Source: Atopsyche davidsoni (Eukaryota; Arthropoda; Insecta; Trichoptera; Hydrobiosidae). Taken from it: 64,000 bases of DNA. The stretch is from NCBI GenBank assembly GCA_022113835.1, contig JAILWY010000003.1, forward strand, positions 12,175,501 to 12,239,500, written 5' to 3'. Position numbers and translations under genes: made by a program. The number at the start of each line of letters is the position of its first letter. Positions within the stretch are counted from its first letter, which is position 1. The notes under the pieces are model-generated. The model was not told where the DNA came from, made no database searches, and was given only the letters and a program-made list of their open reading frames with translations. Shown in pieces: positions 31,337-43,024 of the stretch.

Positions 31337-34280
31337 CTGCTGCATGATAATGCAAAGAACCTAATTCTTTATATTTACAAATTTGATATTTACTGAAGTG
31401 TGCCGTTGGGAGTAGGACAGTGTTTATGCAAATGGACTGAGTTGAATGATAGATATATTTGCATAATGATATATATGTTTTTTTTTATCAGTTTACACAG
31501 AAAATTTTCAATCATATTGACAACAATTAGTTAAATTGAATAATAATTCCATAACGTATTCAGATAAATTATTACGTTCATGTAATTAATAACTAGTTAT
31601 AAGAGTTTGCTTTTCTTTTTTTTTAATAATGGTGAGAAGTGCTGATTAAAAGATTTTTTTAATTGGTAAAATAACTGGTCATAAACTTCAAAATTTCTTT
31701 GGTGGAAGAGTACTGAGACCTGTTATATATAATAAATAATAACTTATCAATATGACCTGCAATCATATTGACTAAACGTATTATTATTTACTGATACTAA
31801 AAATAATCTTATTTGTAGTGTTGTAGTGTATTTTGCATTCATTAGTATTTATAGTTTTTTTTTCAGAGTGTATCACGAATATACTGTGATAACTATCTGC
31901 GTCATCTAATGATGCTTCGATACCATATAAAACATCAACCACAGTTAAGAAAGTTAAAGGCAAAGATTTATGCAGCGTACATTTAAAGCAGACACGTAGG
32001 CCATCAAAATAAATACAAACATTTACTTTTATAGAAATTAGTTTCTTAAAATTAAAAAGAACACTGATTTACAAAAATTCAGTGAAAAAAGTTTGCTTGA
32101 GATTACTATATTTGGATGTTATTAGAACTAGAGGAAATTGAGTGAGGAAAGAGGCAAAATAGTATTTTTTACAGCATGTGTATCATAATAGTGAAGATTA
32201 GTAACTATTATTTCATTACAATTATATTCCTAAGGGTTTCAGTTTTTTTTTTTTTTATTAATATTGATCTACTTTGTTTTCTATGTGTTGTCAATTTCAG
32301 TTCCCACGGAATTAAAATAAATACCTACTATACATATGCAATTATTTTAGTGTATAGTCATATTTTTGCTGAATTCTCCATACTAGTGGTTACATTGTCG
32401 TCCTTTTTATATTAAAATCACCTACTTATAATGTTGTATTTTTTATTGTGAAAGAAAGGTTAGAAATCATGATTGATAAAGGTTTTCCATTCAATGACAG
32501 CTTAGACTTGTAAAGATGCATCTTCGAAGTGTGCATGTTGAAATATAGTCCAGTTATTGATTTTCATCACAAGTTCAAAATATCACTACTAGAATGATTT
32601 TTAAGTGATTTATAGCGATTATTTATATGAAAATGATAATAAACACATTCAATATATTTGTTTTATTATTCAATGTATTTTTATGAATTATTTTCATTAT
32701 GGTAATCATAGATGGAAATAATACGGTTAAAATGGAATTTATCAAAACTATGCCATCAGTGCTCCATATACAATCCGGACAAAATTACTTTAAATTGGTA
32801 GTCTACATTTGATTTGATTAGAGATTAGTTATGCCTAAAATTATAACGAGAACACTTCCTCTTGATTATGGATCCAATGCCGACGTTGTATTGCAATGTG
32901 TTGATGAAAAAAATATGTTTCAATATTGGGAGATAAAAATTTACAAAAGAAAAGGTTGAATACGCACTGTTTTTTTATCATTTTACAACAAAAGATAAAA
33001 CTACAAATTTTGCAACAATGTTGACACTGATAAATTCATTTATAATAATAAACCAGGAAAGAATGCCAATAAAGGAGTGATTGAAGATTCGGTGGGTGAA
33101 TCTACAAATCGACCTAGTCAGAATAGGAGCCAGGACTGGTAGGTGCATAGATAGCAACAGCAATTATAAATGGCAATGATATATTTTATTATATAAGAGA
33201 AATTGAAGATTCTGTTTGAGATTGCCAACATAAGAAAATCACTATAAATAGCAAAATAAAGAAATTTGATAGCTTCTATGACTAATTGATGTGCATGAAC
33301 ATAATCAAAGGATAGAAATACTCAAATTTTCTAAAACAACAGTTCTACTGAGGTGTATAATAAACGCAAAACTGCTGTCGCTCACTTAAATATATATTTT
33401 TATTGAAATTGACGATGTCGTATTTTATTCAGACGCTTGCAAACAAAAGAACAAAAAATTATATGGGAAATATTGATTTTTATACGAGGCTGCAAATGGT
33501 GTACTTATGAATAGTAAATAAAATAAAACTAATCATATTATATTGGGCTTAATGTGTCAAAGAGAGCGTAATCCTTATAATGTTTTTTTTTTGTATGTGT
33601 TATTTGAAATAGTCTTTCAGGCTCTGAGGTTTCCCATTCCACAAAATATTTAACACGCCTTGTGTTTAATCTATTTAAATCTAATGAAATCATGGATGCC
33701 TAAAAAAAACCAAATAATGAACAATATTTTATGTCATATTTTTATTGTTTTAGATGCAATTTTAATTAATAAATATTTTAGGGGGTTTTCAGGTATCCTT
33801 GTTAATTTATTAAAAATATTCCATATCTTGAAATACATTAAGCAATATTCTACAATAACAGCTATTTTATTGAAAAATACATCTTTGACAGAAAGTACTA
33901 GGTTGAATTTCATTATTTCAGTGTTGTTTCAACTATTTATTTTATAACATGCTAGGTCGACATCTTCAAGCAGAATAAGATGACCTAATTATGAAACTAA
34001 TCATATCAACAAAATAAAAAGTTGGAACAACACTAAAATCATTTTATTACCAAAATATTAAAAAAAAAAATTATACTCTAGTTTTCTAATTTAACATGAA
34101 ATCAGAGCTTTTTAATATGAATAGCATCTTAAAACCAGAGATAAACCAACGCTCAAATGCTGAAAGGCAGAGTAGTAGTAGTAGTATTCTATCAGCTTGT
34201 AAACAATAATTTACAAGCTGATAGAATCATCATTATTTACTATGTCTATCTCAGTTAAATAAACCACAATAAGTGATACA
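31337..34280. other. CP190 3'UTR and intergenic DNA before COX16
   Basis: AT-rich DNA with no coding sequence recognised. The first 1.3 kb probably contains the CP190 3'UTR. A minus-strand AATAAA at 34043-34048 lies about 230 bases after the COX16 stop and is a candidate poly(A) signal for that gene. Confidence 0.45.
34186..34227 (-). other. Perfect hairpin in the COX16 3'UTR
   Basis: TTCTATCAGCTTGTAAA (34187-34203) and its exact complement (34210-34226) flank the 6-nt loop CAATAA, and one more A-T pair extends the stem to 18 bp. It lies 54 bases past the COX16 stop on the transcribed strand, so it is likely in the 3'UTR. Its function is unknown. Confidence 0.75.
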
Positions 34281-35102
34281 CTACGTAACTTCTTTGATTT
34301 CATTCCAATTTTCTTCCCAGGGCCGAGGTGCTCTTTTATTTTCCCAGTTTTCAATGTCAATTGTCTTAATCTTGTCAAATTCAACTTCCAAAGTAATTTC
34401 AGCATCTTCTTTCATAGTAATTCCCTCATCTTCGAGTTCTTTTTTGGATACAGCCTTATTTGTTGCAAATTTATATCTGAATATAAATAAGGTTATTAAA
34501 ACAAAAAAATGTACAATAGTCATGGTAATATCTAAAATAGGAAGACTGAGTATTTTTTCTTGGCTCAAATTAAAATCCAAAAATTTGTAAAAATATATAT
34601 TTGGTCTAAAATGGTTTGGTAAATTACAGATATGTTTAATTTGTATTACTTCATGAATACCCAAATGGCTAATTGATTATGACAATATTTGTTTGCGAGT
34701 ACTTGTGCTTTTTATTGTCACTTGGCCTAGAAGTGATACCCAGTCGTCCCCTTTCGGAAAATGCTATGAAATTTGGGATAACGAACAAATACCAAAATTT
34801 TAAGCAGTTTTATAATCGTTTGACAAAATTTATTACTAAGAATATCTGAAACATATCAATAAAAAAATATTTAAGTAGTAAATTAGAGCTCCAGGGATAA
34901 TTCAAGTTTTTTTTGGGTAAATATAAATTGCCCAATTAAATTTCTTCAAATATATTTATAATCATGTACATTACCTAAGACTGGTAAATTGTTGTAATCC
35001 AAACGACCCACCAATAACTAAAATAAGGAATGGAATACCTCGCTTTAGTAATTTATTTTGTGTTAGTTTTTTTACTTTTGAAGTAAAATCAATTTGATTC
35101 AT
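34281..35102 (-). CDS. COX16: COX16, cytochrome c oxidase assembly factor
   Basis: Two exons join into a 107-aa protein: 35102-34975 and 34476-34281, with intron 34974-34477 (phase 2, GTAATG...TTCAG). COX16 is a small inner-membrane protein that helps mature the COX1/COX2 core of complex IV. The N-terminal part has one membrane segment, GIPFLILVIGGSFGLQQF (residues 22-39), matching the family's G-x-P-x-L-L-x-x-x-GGSFGL pattern. The second exon encodes the soluble tail, with ENWENKRAPRPWEE near the end; PRPWE (93-97) is a family hallmark. Human COX16 is 106 aa, so the length is right. The open frame upstream of 34476 (to 34664) is intron. The gene is head-to-head with ear, 836 bases between start codons, and tail-to-tail with CP190. 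Confidence 0.92.
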
Positions 35103-35937
35103 TGTGTAAATGAAAAGGTATGAAACGAATAATAAACTGTATAATATTTCTCCTATTCTGTTTATTTGAGGTTATATTTTTGACATTTTGCAATATTGTA
35201 TAATGTAAGTTGTCTATGGTTGGAAATGGAAATATAAGCAAATTTGGTTTTTTTTCGTAATTACAAATGTCGTTGCATTTTATATTACATTTTAAATTTT
35301 TATTTTATAAAAAAATATATGCGTGTTTTATTTAAAACCAAATATTATAACAAAACATGTTGAATATTTTTTGTTTATGGCAGTGGCAGATGTCAGTTGC
35401 CATTGAATCTTCAGTAGGATTGGAATTTATCACTAGAGGCGCCAAAAGCATTATTGCAGATTATCATGGCCGATCAAAATAACAGAATCTATGTAGATAT
35501 TTCCATTTTGTAAACTGATGTTAAATAGTGAGTGTGTATTACAAATGGCAGAATTTATGTAAAACTGGCCATCACTAACAATGTGTGTAAGTTTTCTTAT
35601 CCGCTAATACTCATTCAAATGTCTAGCCCAATATTTATCTACGAAGTTTTTACGGTCACCAAAGATGTAAACATACTTCAAGAAAATAGTATCACCAACC
35701 GCAGTTCGATGCAATAGAATAAAAATATATAGTGTTATTTTTTATATTTGGGTGTTTGATTCTTCCCATCTCTTTCAAAACAACATTTTGATGTAATGCT
35801 ATACTCTTAATTTCCCACCAAAATTTCGTAAGATTTACCTTAAGGTGTCTGATACTGGTAGATGTATTATATTGTTTTTTTTTTGTTGTTGTTATTGTTT
35901 CAGATTCTTCTATCACAGTGATAATTTTTGTTGAAGA
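35103..35937. promoter_or_regulatory. Shared divergent promoter region, COX16 / ear
   Basis: This 835-bp interval separates the two start codons. An intron acceptor with a long T-rich tract (TTATTGTTTCAG) ends at 35903, so ear has a non-coding first exon. The best upstream donor is GTGT|GTAAGT at 35587, which would give a 5'UTR intron of about 317 nt. No TATA-type signal stands out. A bidirectional promoter is inferred from the arrangement only. Confidence 0.4.
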
Positions 35938-38765
35938 ATGTCTATAAAGGTGAACTTTGAAATTGGACACGAAGCGTCCATCCGTACAAAGCGCACTCCT
36001 GAAGGCTTCACTCATGACTGGGAGGTGTTTGTCCGAGGAGTAGAAGGGGCTGACATTTCTCAGTTTGTGGATAAGGTTATCTTCCAACTTCACGAGACTT
36101 TTCCCAAGCCTAAGCGAGGTAATTACTTAAAGGTCATTTAAACTACACAACAATACTTTCATAATTACTAAAGCATTACAAGTACATTGTATCCGCATGC
36201 ATTGATGAATTGATTAATTATTTAGTTATCAGGTTTTAATCAAAGATGCAAATTTTCATCCCTGGAGATGATTCTAAATTATTAATACGAAAATCATGTC
36301 TGTAGATCAGTTTTTATTTATAATTTGTACTTGATTACAAAATTTATAAAATGCAAAAAGTAACAATTATACCTTATATAAAAAGGAGAATTAATCTCTA
36401 TGTTAATATTGAATCACTTACACCACTAAATATGAAGGTTAATATTGAAACTTTTCCAAATTTCAATATGCAACTTTTCAGCATGAAATTTAAAAAAATC
36501 AAATATCTTTTTATTATGATTATAGTTGTGAAGGAGGCACCATACTGTGTGAAGCAATCTGGATACGCAGGATTTATCTTTCCAATAGAAATTCACTTAA
36601 AGAATCGAGACGAACCAAAGAAGATCAGTTTTAATTATGATCTGCATCTTCAACATTCTGGAACTGCCATCATCAAAGTCCAAAAGGAAAAGTACGTCTT
36701 CACCAATCCTTCTGATGACTTTAAAAGAAAGCTACTCAAAGGCGGAGGAATGATCGTAGCCAATCCCGACTCCTTCCTTGCCCATGTGGACCACGAGCGA
36801 GACAGCCGAGATTCTTTTGCTGACGACAAACCTTCGCCGCAGCTCATCGGTAAGCCCAAACTTGGCGGTGATGCCTCTTCCCGCAAGCACAAGCCTAAGG
36901 ATGACCTGCCTCGACCATCCCCAAGCTTTGTAAATCTGTTTGGTCCTCCCATCCATAAGACATCCAGAGTGTCGCCTGATCTTGAGAGACCATCTCCCAA
37001 TCCCAAGCTTGACAAGAAGGACAAAGAGAAGAGTGTTTCTGAGAAAGACAAGATGAAACCCAAGCATGAGCTCAAAGACAAAGAGTACAGAGATGAGAAA
37101 TCAAAAATGTCCAAGGAAGAAAAAGAAAGGCCGAAGGAAGAAAAACGTCCCAAATCTCACAAGGAAAGGGACTCCGGCAAAGAAAAGAGTTCTAAGCGAC
37201 CAGGTGATCGGCCTCTTTCTCCTGTCCCCCCTGCCAAGAGACCTCTCCCTACCCCTGTATCTTTACCTGTTCCTGTTCCTCCTATTCCAACAAGCCCTGT
37301 GCGCACCGCTCGCCCCCACGACAGCTCTGATCATCGTCTAAAACAACAGACCACCAAGTCTGAGAAAAAGAGTAAAAAGGATAAGAAGAGTCATGAAAAG
37401 GACCGAGATGGTAAGAAGGACCACAAAAAATTGAAGGAGTCCAAGACTACCATTCCTTCTGAACCCAAAGACCCCAAGCCTAAGGATTCTTCCAAAGATA
37501 TCCCCCCCAAAATAAATCCTGTTCCTAAGGAGAAGGAAAAACCTCTTTCCAAACCAGAAAAACCAGTTAGCAAGTATCTTATCGAGATGAAGCCCAAAGA
37601 TATGATAGACTCTGGTAGGCTGTCATCTGATGGTAAGCGAAAGGACAAGGGGGACCGAGAGAGAAAACACAAGCATAAGAAGAAGGACAAGAAGCGAGAC
37701 GAATCCCGAGAGAAAAAAGATTCATCTGGTAAAGAAAAAAAACGTAAGCATGAGAAACACTCTAGTAGAGACAAGTCGGTGTCAGAAAGTAAGGATCCTC
37801 CTCCCTTGGTCGAAAAAGTGGATCCTGGTTCAATTCTTAGAGAAATTGACAAAGTCACCCCGCCTGTCAAGTCATTCAAGGAAAAGGATAGAAGTCAATC
37901 CACCATCTCTCCCATATCTCTGGATACTGGTTCTCCCTCTAGTTCCAGAAGTGCATCTAAATCCTCTAAAAACATTAACGCTCTCAGTTCCATGATTGAC
38001 GCCCTCAGCTGCTCATCCAGCAGTGAGTCTGAGGATGTCTCCATCATGTCCGATGATGATGACGACGATAAGCCTCCGAGAGATTTAAAACAGGCCACCA
38101 AGACGTTCTCTGAAGAAAGTGTGCGTCCCGAGCCAGCAAAAACCAATCCAGTATTAGATGCCAGCAGAAGTGAAAAGCGACCAGATAAACTCGACAAGTC
38201 TCTCAGTTCTGCTCAAAAGTTACAAAAAGCCAAGGATAAGACAGTCAAAAGAGACTCCAAAGAAGAGAAGAAACAAAGAAAAAGAAAAAGCAGTTCTAAG
38301 GTGGATGAACCTGACAATGTCAAGGTTTTCAAGGGAAGTGATGACAGCGAGCACGCCAAAAGTAAGCGCTCAGATAGCAGCAACTCATCGGACGTTTCTC
38401 AGAGAGTCAAAACTGACCAGTCACCACGAATGAAAAGTGATACCAAGGTTCAAGACGACGGTGTGTCTAGCAGCCTCAGCGACCACGCTATCAAGTGCGA
38501 ATCGCCCATTGCAGATGGAGGCGAGCCAACGCACCTGACGGACCGCAAACCCATTTCTCCTGACTACATGACACAGCTCAAAGAACTGCAGCGCCGCATC
38601 ATGACCATCCAAAGCAACGAGGAGCTAGAAAGAGTGGTGAACCTCATAGCAGAAACAGGCAAGTTTGAGGTCACGAAGAAGACATTTGACTTTGACTTAT
38701 GCCTGCTAGACCGCAGCACGGTGCAGCAGTTGCAGGAGTTGATAGGTTGCGAGTCACGGGCGTAG
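35938..38765 (+). CDS. ear: AF9/ENL-type YEATS-domain protein (ear orthologue)
   Basis: Two coding exons, 35938-36118 and 36526-38765 (phase 1, CGAG|GTAATT...TTATAG), give 806 aa. The YEATS domain spans about residues 1-137: GFTHDWEVFVRG, the loop FQLHETFPKPKR and, across the splice, SGYAGFIFPIEI. The aromatic cage that binds acyl-lysine in AF9 is kept (H52, F55, Y74, F77), with Thr at residue 54 where AF9 has Ser58. The middle (about 150-735) is a Lys/Ser/Pro-rich charged region. The C-terminus (about 740-806) is the ANC1-homology domain, with LKELQRRIMTI and FDFDLCLLD, which in AF9/ENL recruits AF4, DOT1L and related partners. The family acts in super elongation complexes and DOT1L complexes. 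An in-frame ATG at 36351 is intronic. Confidence 0.93.
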
Positions 38766-41700
38766 TGGCAGCGTCCCTGTGTACCATACGACTCGACCGA
38801 TAACTGACAGTTTCTTATTTAAAGTAGAGTTGTAATTTTTTTTATCAAATTGAAGATTATTTATACAATATTGTACATTATCAAAGATTATCGGGCGTTG
38901 CGGCAATCTGAAAGGCCCCCTCGGTGCGCTCCAGCTACCGAGTTGCGACTGATGACTGCCGGGCGATATCCTCGTTATTATTATCGAGACTAGGATAGGA
39001 ATATATTTTACACGTAGTGTTTACTCGGTTTAACTTAAATTTGAAATATTTATCAGTAATCATGCGATAGTTTTTATCGGTACTAATGACTATTTTCTAC
39101 GAGATCCTATATTTACTATAATATAATTTTTTCATTATTAGGAGTATATATTTTTAGTTTCCTCATTCTTTTAAATGTGCACGGATGACCGGAGACACTT
39201 TACAATTGTAAGAGAATAGTAATAAGATGTTAAGTTTGAAATGTTTGATAAAAGCACTCTAGCCTAAAGAAGCCTCAGAATAACCAAATATGAGTGATGG
39301 TACATCGTAAGTACTCGATCACGGGAGTTGCTGCGACTCGCTTTGTGCCGTGATACCCAGTACCCCCGATTCGCCCACAAATTTTCTGTTGAAGGAAACA
39401 AATGATGTGCTTATTATCCCAGCATTTGTTACTTACAAACATACTTTTTTCACAATATATACCAAGTGATTCAATATAGGTTACAATTTTAAGTTCCGTA
39501 ATTTGGGTTTTTATGATTATCATCGTAATACAATCTTTACCTTTAAAATCATGTCGATGAGTATACTATGTTTATTTGACATTAAACCTTCACTTCCGAT
39601 TTCTGCAAGGCTGGTCAATGAGATTAAGAGCATAGCTGACAAGCAAATCTCTGACTGAGATCGTACCCACAGTGAGATTCGGGGACAATGACACTTTAAG
39701 AATCCATCTACTTGGAATGTTCCAGTGTGTGCACTCTTCACATTGAGCAACGATTTAGTTACATAACTTAATTTAAATTGCAGACTGCCAATCAGCATTT
39801 ATTACTTTTTGATTTTCCGTTTATAAGTCACAGTTAAGCAGTTTTTTTTTCATAATATTTTTGTAGGTCAATACAGTTAGTCAGTACTATCAATAATCAG
39901 ATATATGTCTTTAAAAAATCAGTTAACAAAAAAGAATTTGTCAATCCCTGTTATTTATCTGAACGTAAAGAATATCTGTAACTCAAATGAGTGGCGTATC
40001 GTATACACAAACGGCAAAGCATTGCTTTCCCAAAAGTATATTTTAAGCAATTTATGATTTTACTAAATAATAAATAATTAAAATTAAAAAAAAACAACTT
40101 ACTCAATCGAAACTCATACAATCACAGCTGCATATGAACGTTCTGAAAAATATTTCAGATGAGTTTATTCAAACGGCCAGTCTGCGAGAGCTCTAATGAA
40201 TTACTTGGTTATTATTTTTTAATTGCGTTACTATCAAAGCTTCTCTAGGTTACGGTTATCTATTTAATATAAAACATTTAAATTAAGTCTGCAACAAAAT
40301 GGTTATTTTAAAATGACTTTGTCTTCTACTCTATTCAAGTCAAGTCAAGTGTAATGATAAGTAGATGCGTTGTGCTCAAAGTAATGGTTTTTATGCAAAT
40401 TTTTAAATAAGATTTTTCATACAAGCCGTTTTGTACTGAAATCAACTTGAGGCTTACAAATGAACCGTTGGGAGGTTAAGATATGTTCACACTATTGAAA
40501 TCTCATTTGGCCCAAACTATCGATAGTTGTGTAAATATTTACTTAAAATTAAGATAGTTATAAATTGAACTGTAATCGTACCTGCTGGTTTTAAATGAAC
40601 AATTTTTTTAATTTTGAAACATAAATTGACATGTATTTTAATTCACTCTATCCATCCAATATCACTTTATTTTGGAGGCCAACTTGCGTTGACACAATTA
40701 AAAAGAAGCACACAGGTGGATGGCTTAATGGCATATCGGTTAGTCAGGGGTTTGAGACTGCTAAACAGGGTGTATTTAAGCTATGTACAAACGTTTAATT
40801 TTGTAATGTACATAGTATCTTTATAAATTTTGCATTTAAATAACGGTTTCACTTCCAAAAACTGTAGTGATTACAATAACTCGACAATTGCCCAATTGTT
40901 TTTTTCCTCCAGTTGAAACCAAAATGATAAAAAGTTGATGTGCTCAGATTCGCCTAATTAAATACTCCATTCGTAACGTAGCTTCTCAAAATCTAGTTCA
41001 GTATCTCAAGAGAAGTGGTGTGCCGTCCATACAAGCAGATAAGCAGTAAAGAAACACCGTGTAAAAGTATAAAAAACTGAACATCTATTTTTGAAATTTA
41101 CAATTAGAAATGTGTTGAATTTGTAAAATTTATAGTTGATACCTTTTAAAAGTAGTTCACTGCTTTTTTGTTTTTATGAAATGCATGCCACTGCTTTATA
41201 GAGCTGTTGGGTAAAAAAAGATTATATTTAATTTTCTTAAAAACTAAAACTCTACCCGTCCCTCTAAAAAAACTTTCAATTGGATGTAATTATGTTTTAA
41301 TTATAAAAGTTTTCTGATCCTTCAGAAATTTCATCTTGAAAATATCTGACAACAATTTTTCAAGTTACTGCCATAATTAATCAAAGTGAATGTTTTTATT
41401 GTAACATGAAATATGAATTGATAATGTTTTCATATTCTATACGATAAAAATATCAACTTAAAAAAAATAATATGTTGGTATATTTTTGTATGATACTAAA
41501 TTTCGCCTTTTCGGGTAATTCTATGAGTTTTAAAACAACTATATCAAACCAAAGTGCTTCAGTTGTGTTAATGTCTTTCATGACATGCCATTTTCTACTT
41601 CCGTTTATCACCTTATTTTCGGCCTCCCTCCGCTTCTCTGCCTCCCCAGGTTGTTCGACAATGTTATATTCCACATCTCTAGATCTTCCATACAGTGGAA

Positions 41701-42872
41701 ATGCCCCAACCAGCGTAATCTACTAAATTTAATTGATTCGACTGCTCTAAGCATCTAAGTACAGACCATAAATGTTAGCAATGTGCCTTTACTTCCTGAT
41801 CCCACCATTTTTTACAAGACCATACGTTTTGCTTGATCGTCAGCAAGCAGAAAGAAACTCGTGAACACAGGCATTGCTAATATACATTATGCTCTTTGTG
41901 AGAGTAGGTTGGATATCAATTTTCGAAATGTTTACAATATGGCGTAAGTGCACATAATACGACGTGAAAAACTCCCGAATAAAATTTATTAGTTACAGAC
42001 ACGATTCAAACCCACATCTCTCAGCTATCACATCCTAGTGACTCAATCCTTTTGCCGCCTTGGCCCTGTACATGTGATACCGATGTACCTATTAATGCAA
42101 ATCTGTTGAATATTCAATAATTTTCAGAGAGATTGGACTAAAAATATCTCTAACTCTAAAATATCTTTGCAAATATAAAAATACATTTTTTTTTTAATTA
42201 TATTTCTTTCATATCAAAAGTTACATTGATAATATTTATAGATTTTCTTTTATATTAAATACCCTATGTTATTTATTTAATAGATATTTTTGGGGTACAG
42301 TGTATGAAAAAACTTTGAAATGCACTCCGTGCCACCGAAACATACGCAACTCAGGCATTAAGGTGTGGTTAACTAAGTTCGCAGGTTTTTGCGCTCGTTG
42401 TTAATAGACTTATATTCTTGTATGTTAAGTGGCGGCAAGTTCTGATTCGTGCTTCGGTGATTTGGCAAATTTATTTTGTTCCTTGAAATTGGGGCAGTAA
42501 TCAAAACTTGACGCGGCTTAGCACCCAAGAGAATAGGCCTAATGTGGATAGTGTTTATTATTATAATATTTATGAAACAATTGCTGGTAATATTAAGTAA
42601 TGTTTGTATTTTTGCAATATTAGTTGTATGCGTATGTTGTTGCTTGCAGATGTATTATTTATTTGAGTGGTTTTTTATTTATTTGTTTGTATTATATCCC
42701 AGTCAGCGCTAGAGATCTAGCCAATTTATTGTACGCATGTAAGGAGATTTGCAATTGCACAGTATTCATATACTACTTGTATTTATTTTATAGTTAAATC
42801 ACGTGATGTTTCATACTTGGGTATCTGTGCCTTTTAATGGACACTAACTACCTAGGTTTTACCCCAATCATA
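38766..42872. other. ear 3'UTR and intergenic DNA
   Basis: Mostly AT-rich with no recognised gene. Less AT-rich patches lie at 38890-38990, 39290-39390, 39560-39740 and 42300-42560. The patch at 39560-39740 is open in more than one frame on the minus strand, and the one at 39290-39390 follows a good minus-strand splice acceptor. They may be exons of an unrecognised or non-coding transcript. I could not join them into a known protein. Confidence 0.35.
41996..42080 (-). repeat. tRNA-derived repeat fragment
   Basis: On the minus strand it reads GATTGAGTCACTAGGATG (A-box-like), followed about 30 bases later by ATGTGGGTTTGAATCGTG (B-box-like). The stems do not close into a cloverleaf. It is best seen as a decayed tRNA-derived SINE head. 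Confidence 0.35.
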
Positions 42873-43024
42873 TACATGATGGCTCAAAAGTCATGGTATA
42901 CTAAATCACAAATACAGCAACAAAAAACTTCAAGTTTTTGAAATCAATTAATAACCATGTGATTTTTTTAATACTAATTTTAATATTTTTTTAAATGGTA
43001 CCATGACTTTTGAAACATTTTATA
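42873..43024. mobile_element. Tc1/mariner-type MITE, about 150 bp
   Basis: The ends are inverted copies: GGCTCAAAAGTCATGGTA on the left, and TTTCAAAAGTCATGGTACC at the right end read on the minus strand. TA-rich flanks are compatible with a TA duplication. There is no coding content. Confidence 0.55.

Noticed and set aside
33960..34010. GATGACCTAATTATGAAACTAATCAT resembles a hammerhead core
   Set aside because: The CTGATGA box is absent (AATAAGATGACC instead) and stem II does not close, so at most it is a decayed relative.
34477..34664. N-terminal extension of the COX16 second-exon frame
   Set aside because: It precedes the acceptor at 34477-34478; the conserved N-terminus is supplied by the exon at 34975-35102.
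36351..36525. N-terminal extension of the long ear open frame (starts 36351)
   Set aside because: This is intron. The YEATS domain reads continuously only when 36118 is joined to 36526, and the extension is AT-rich low complexity.
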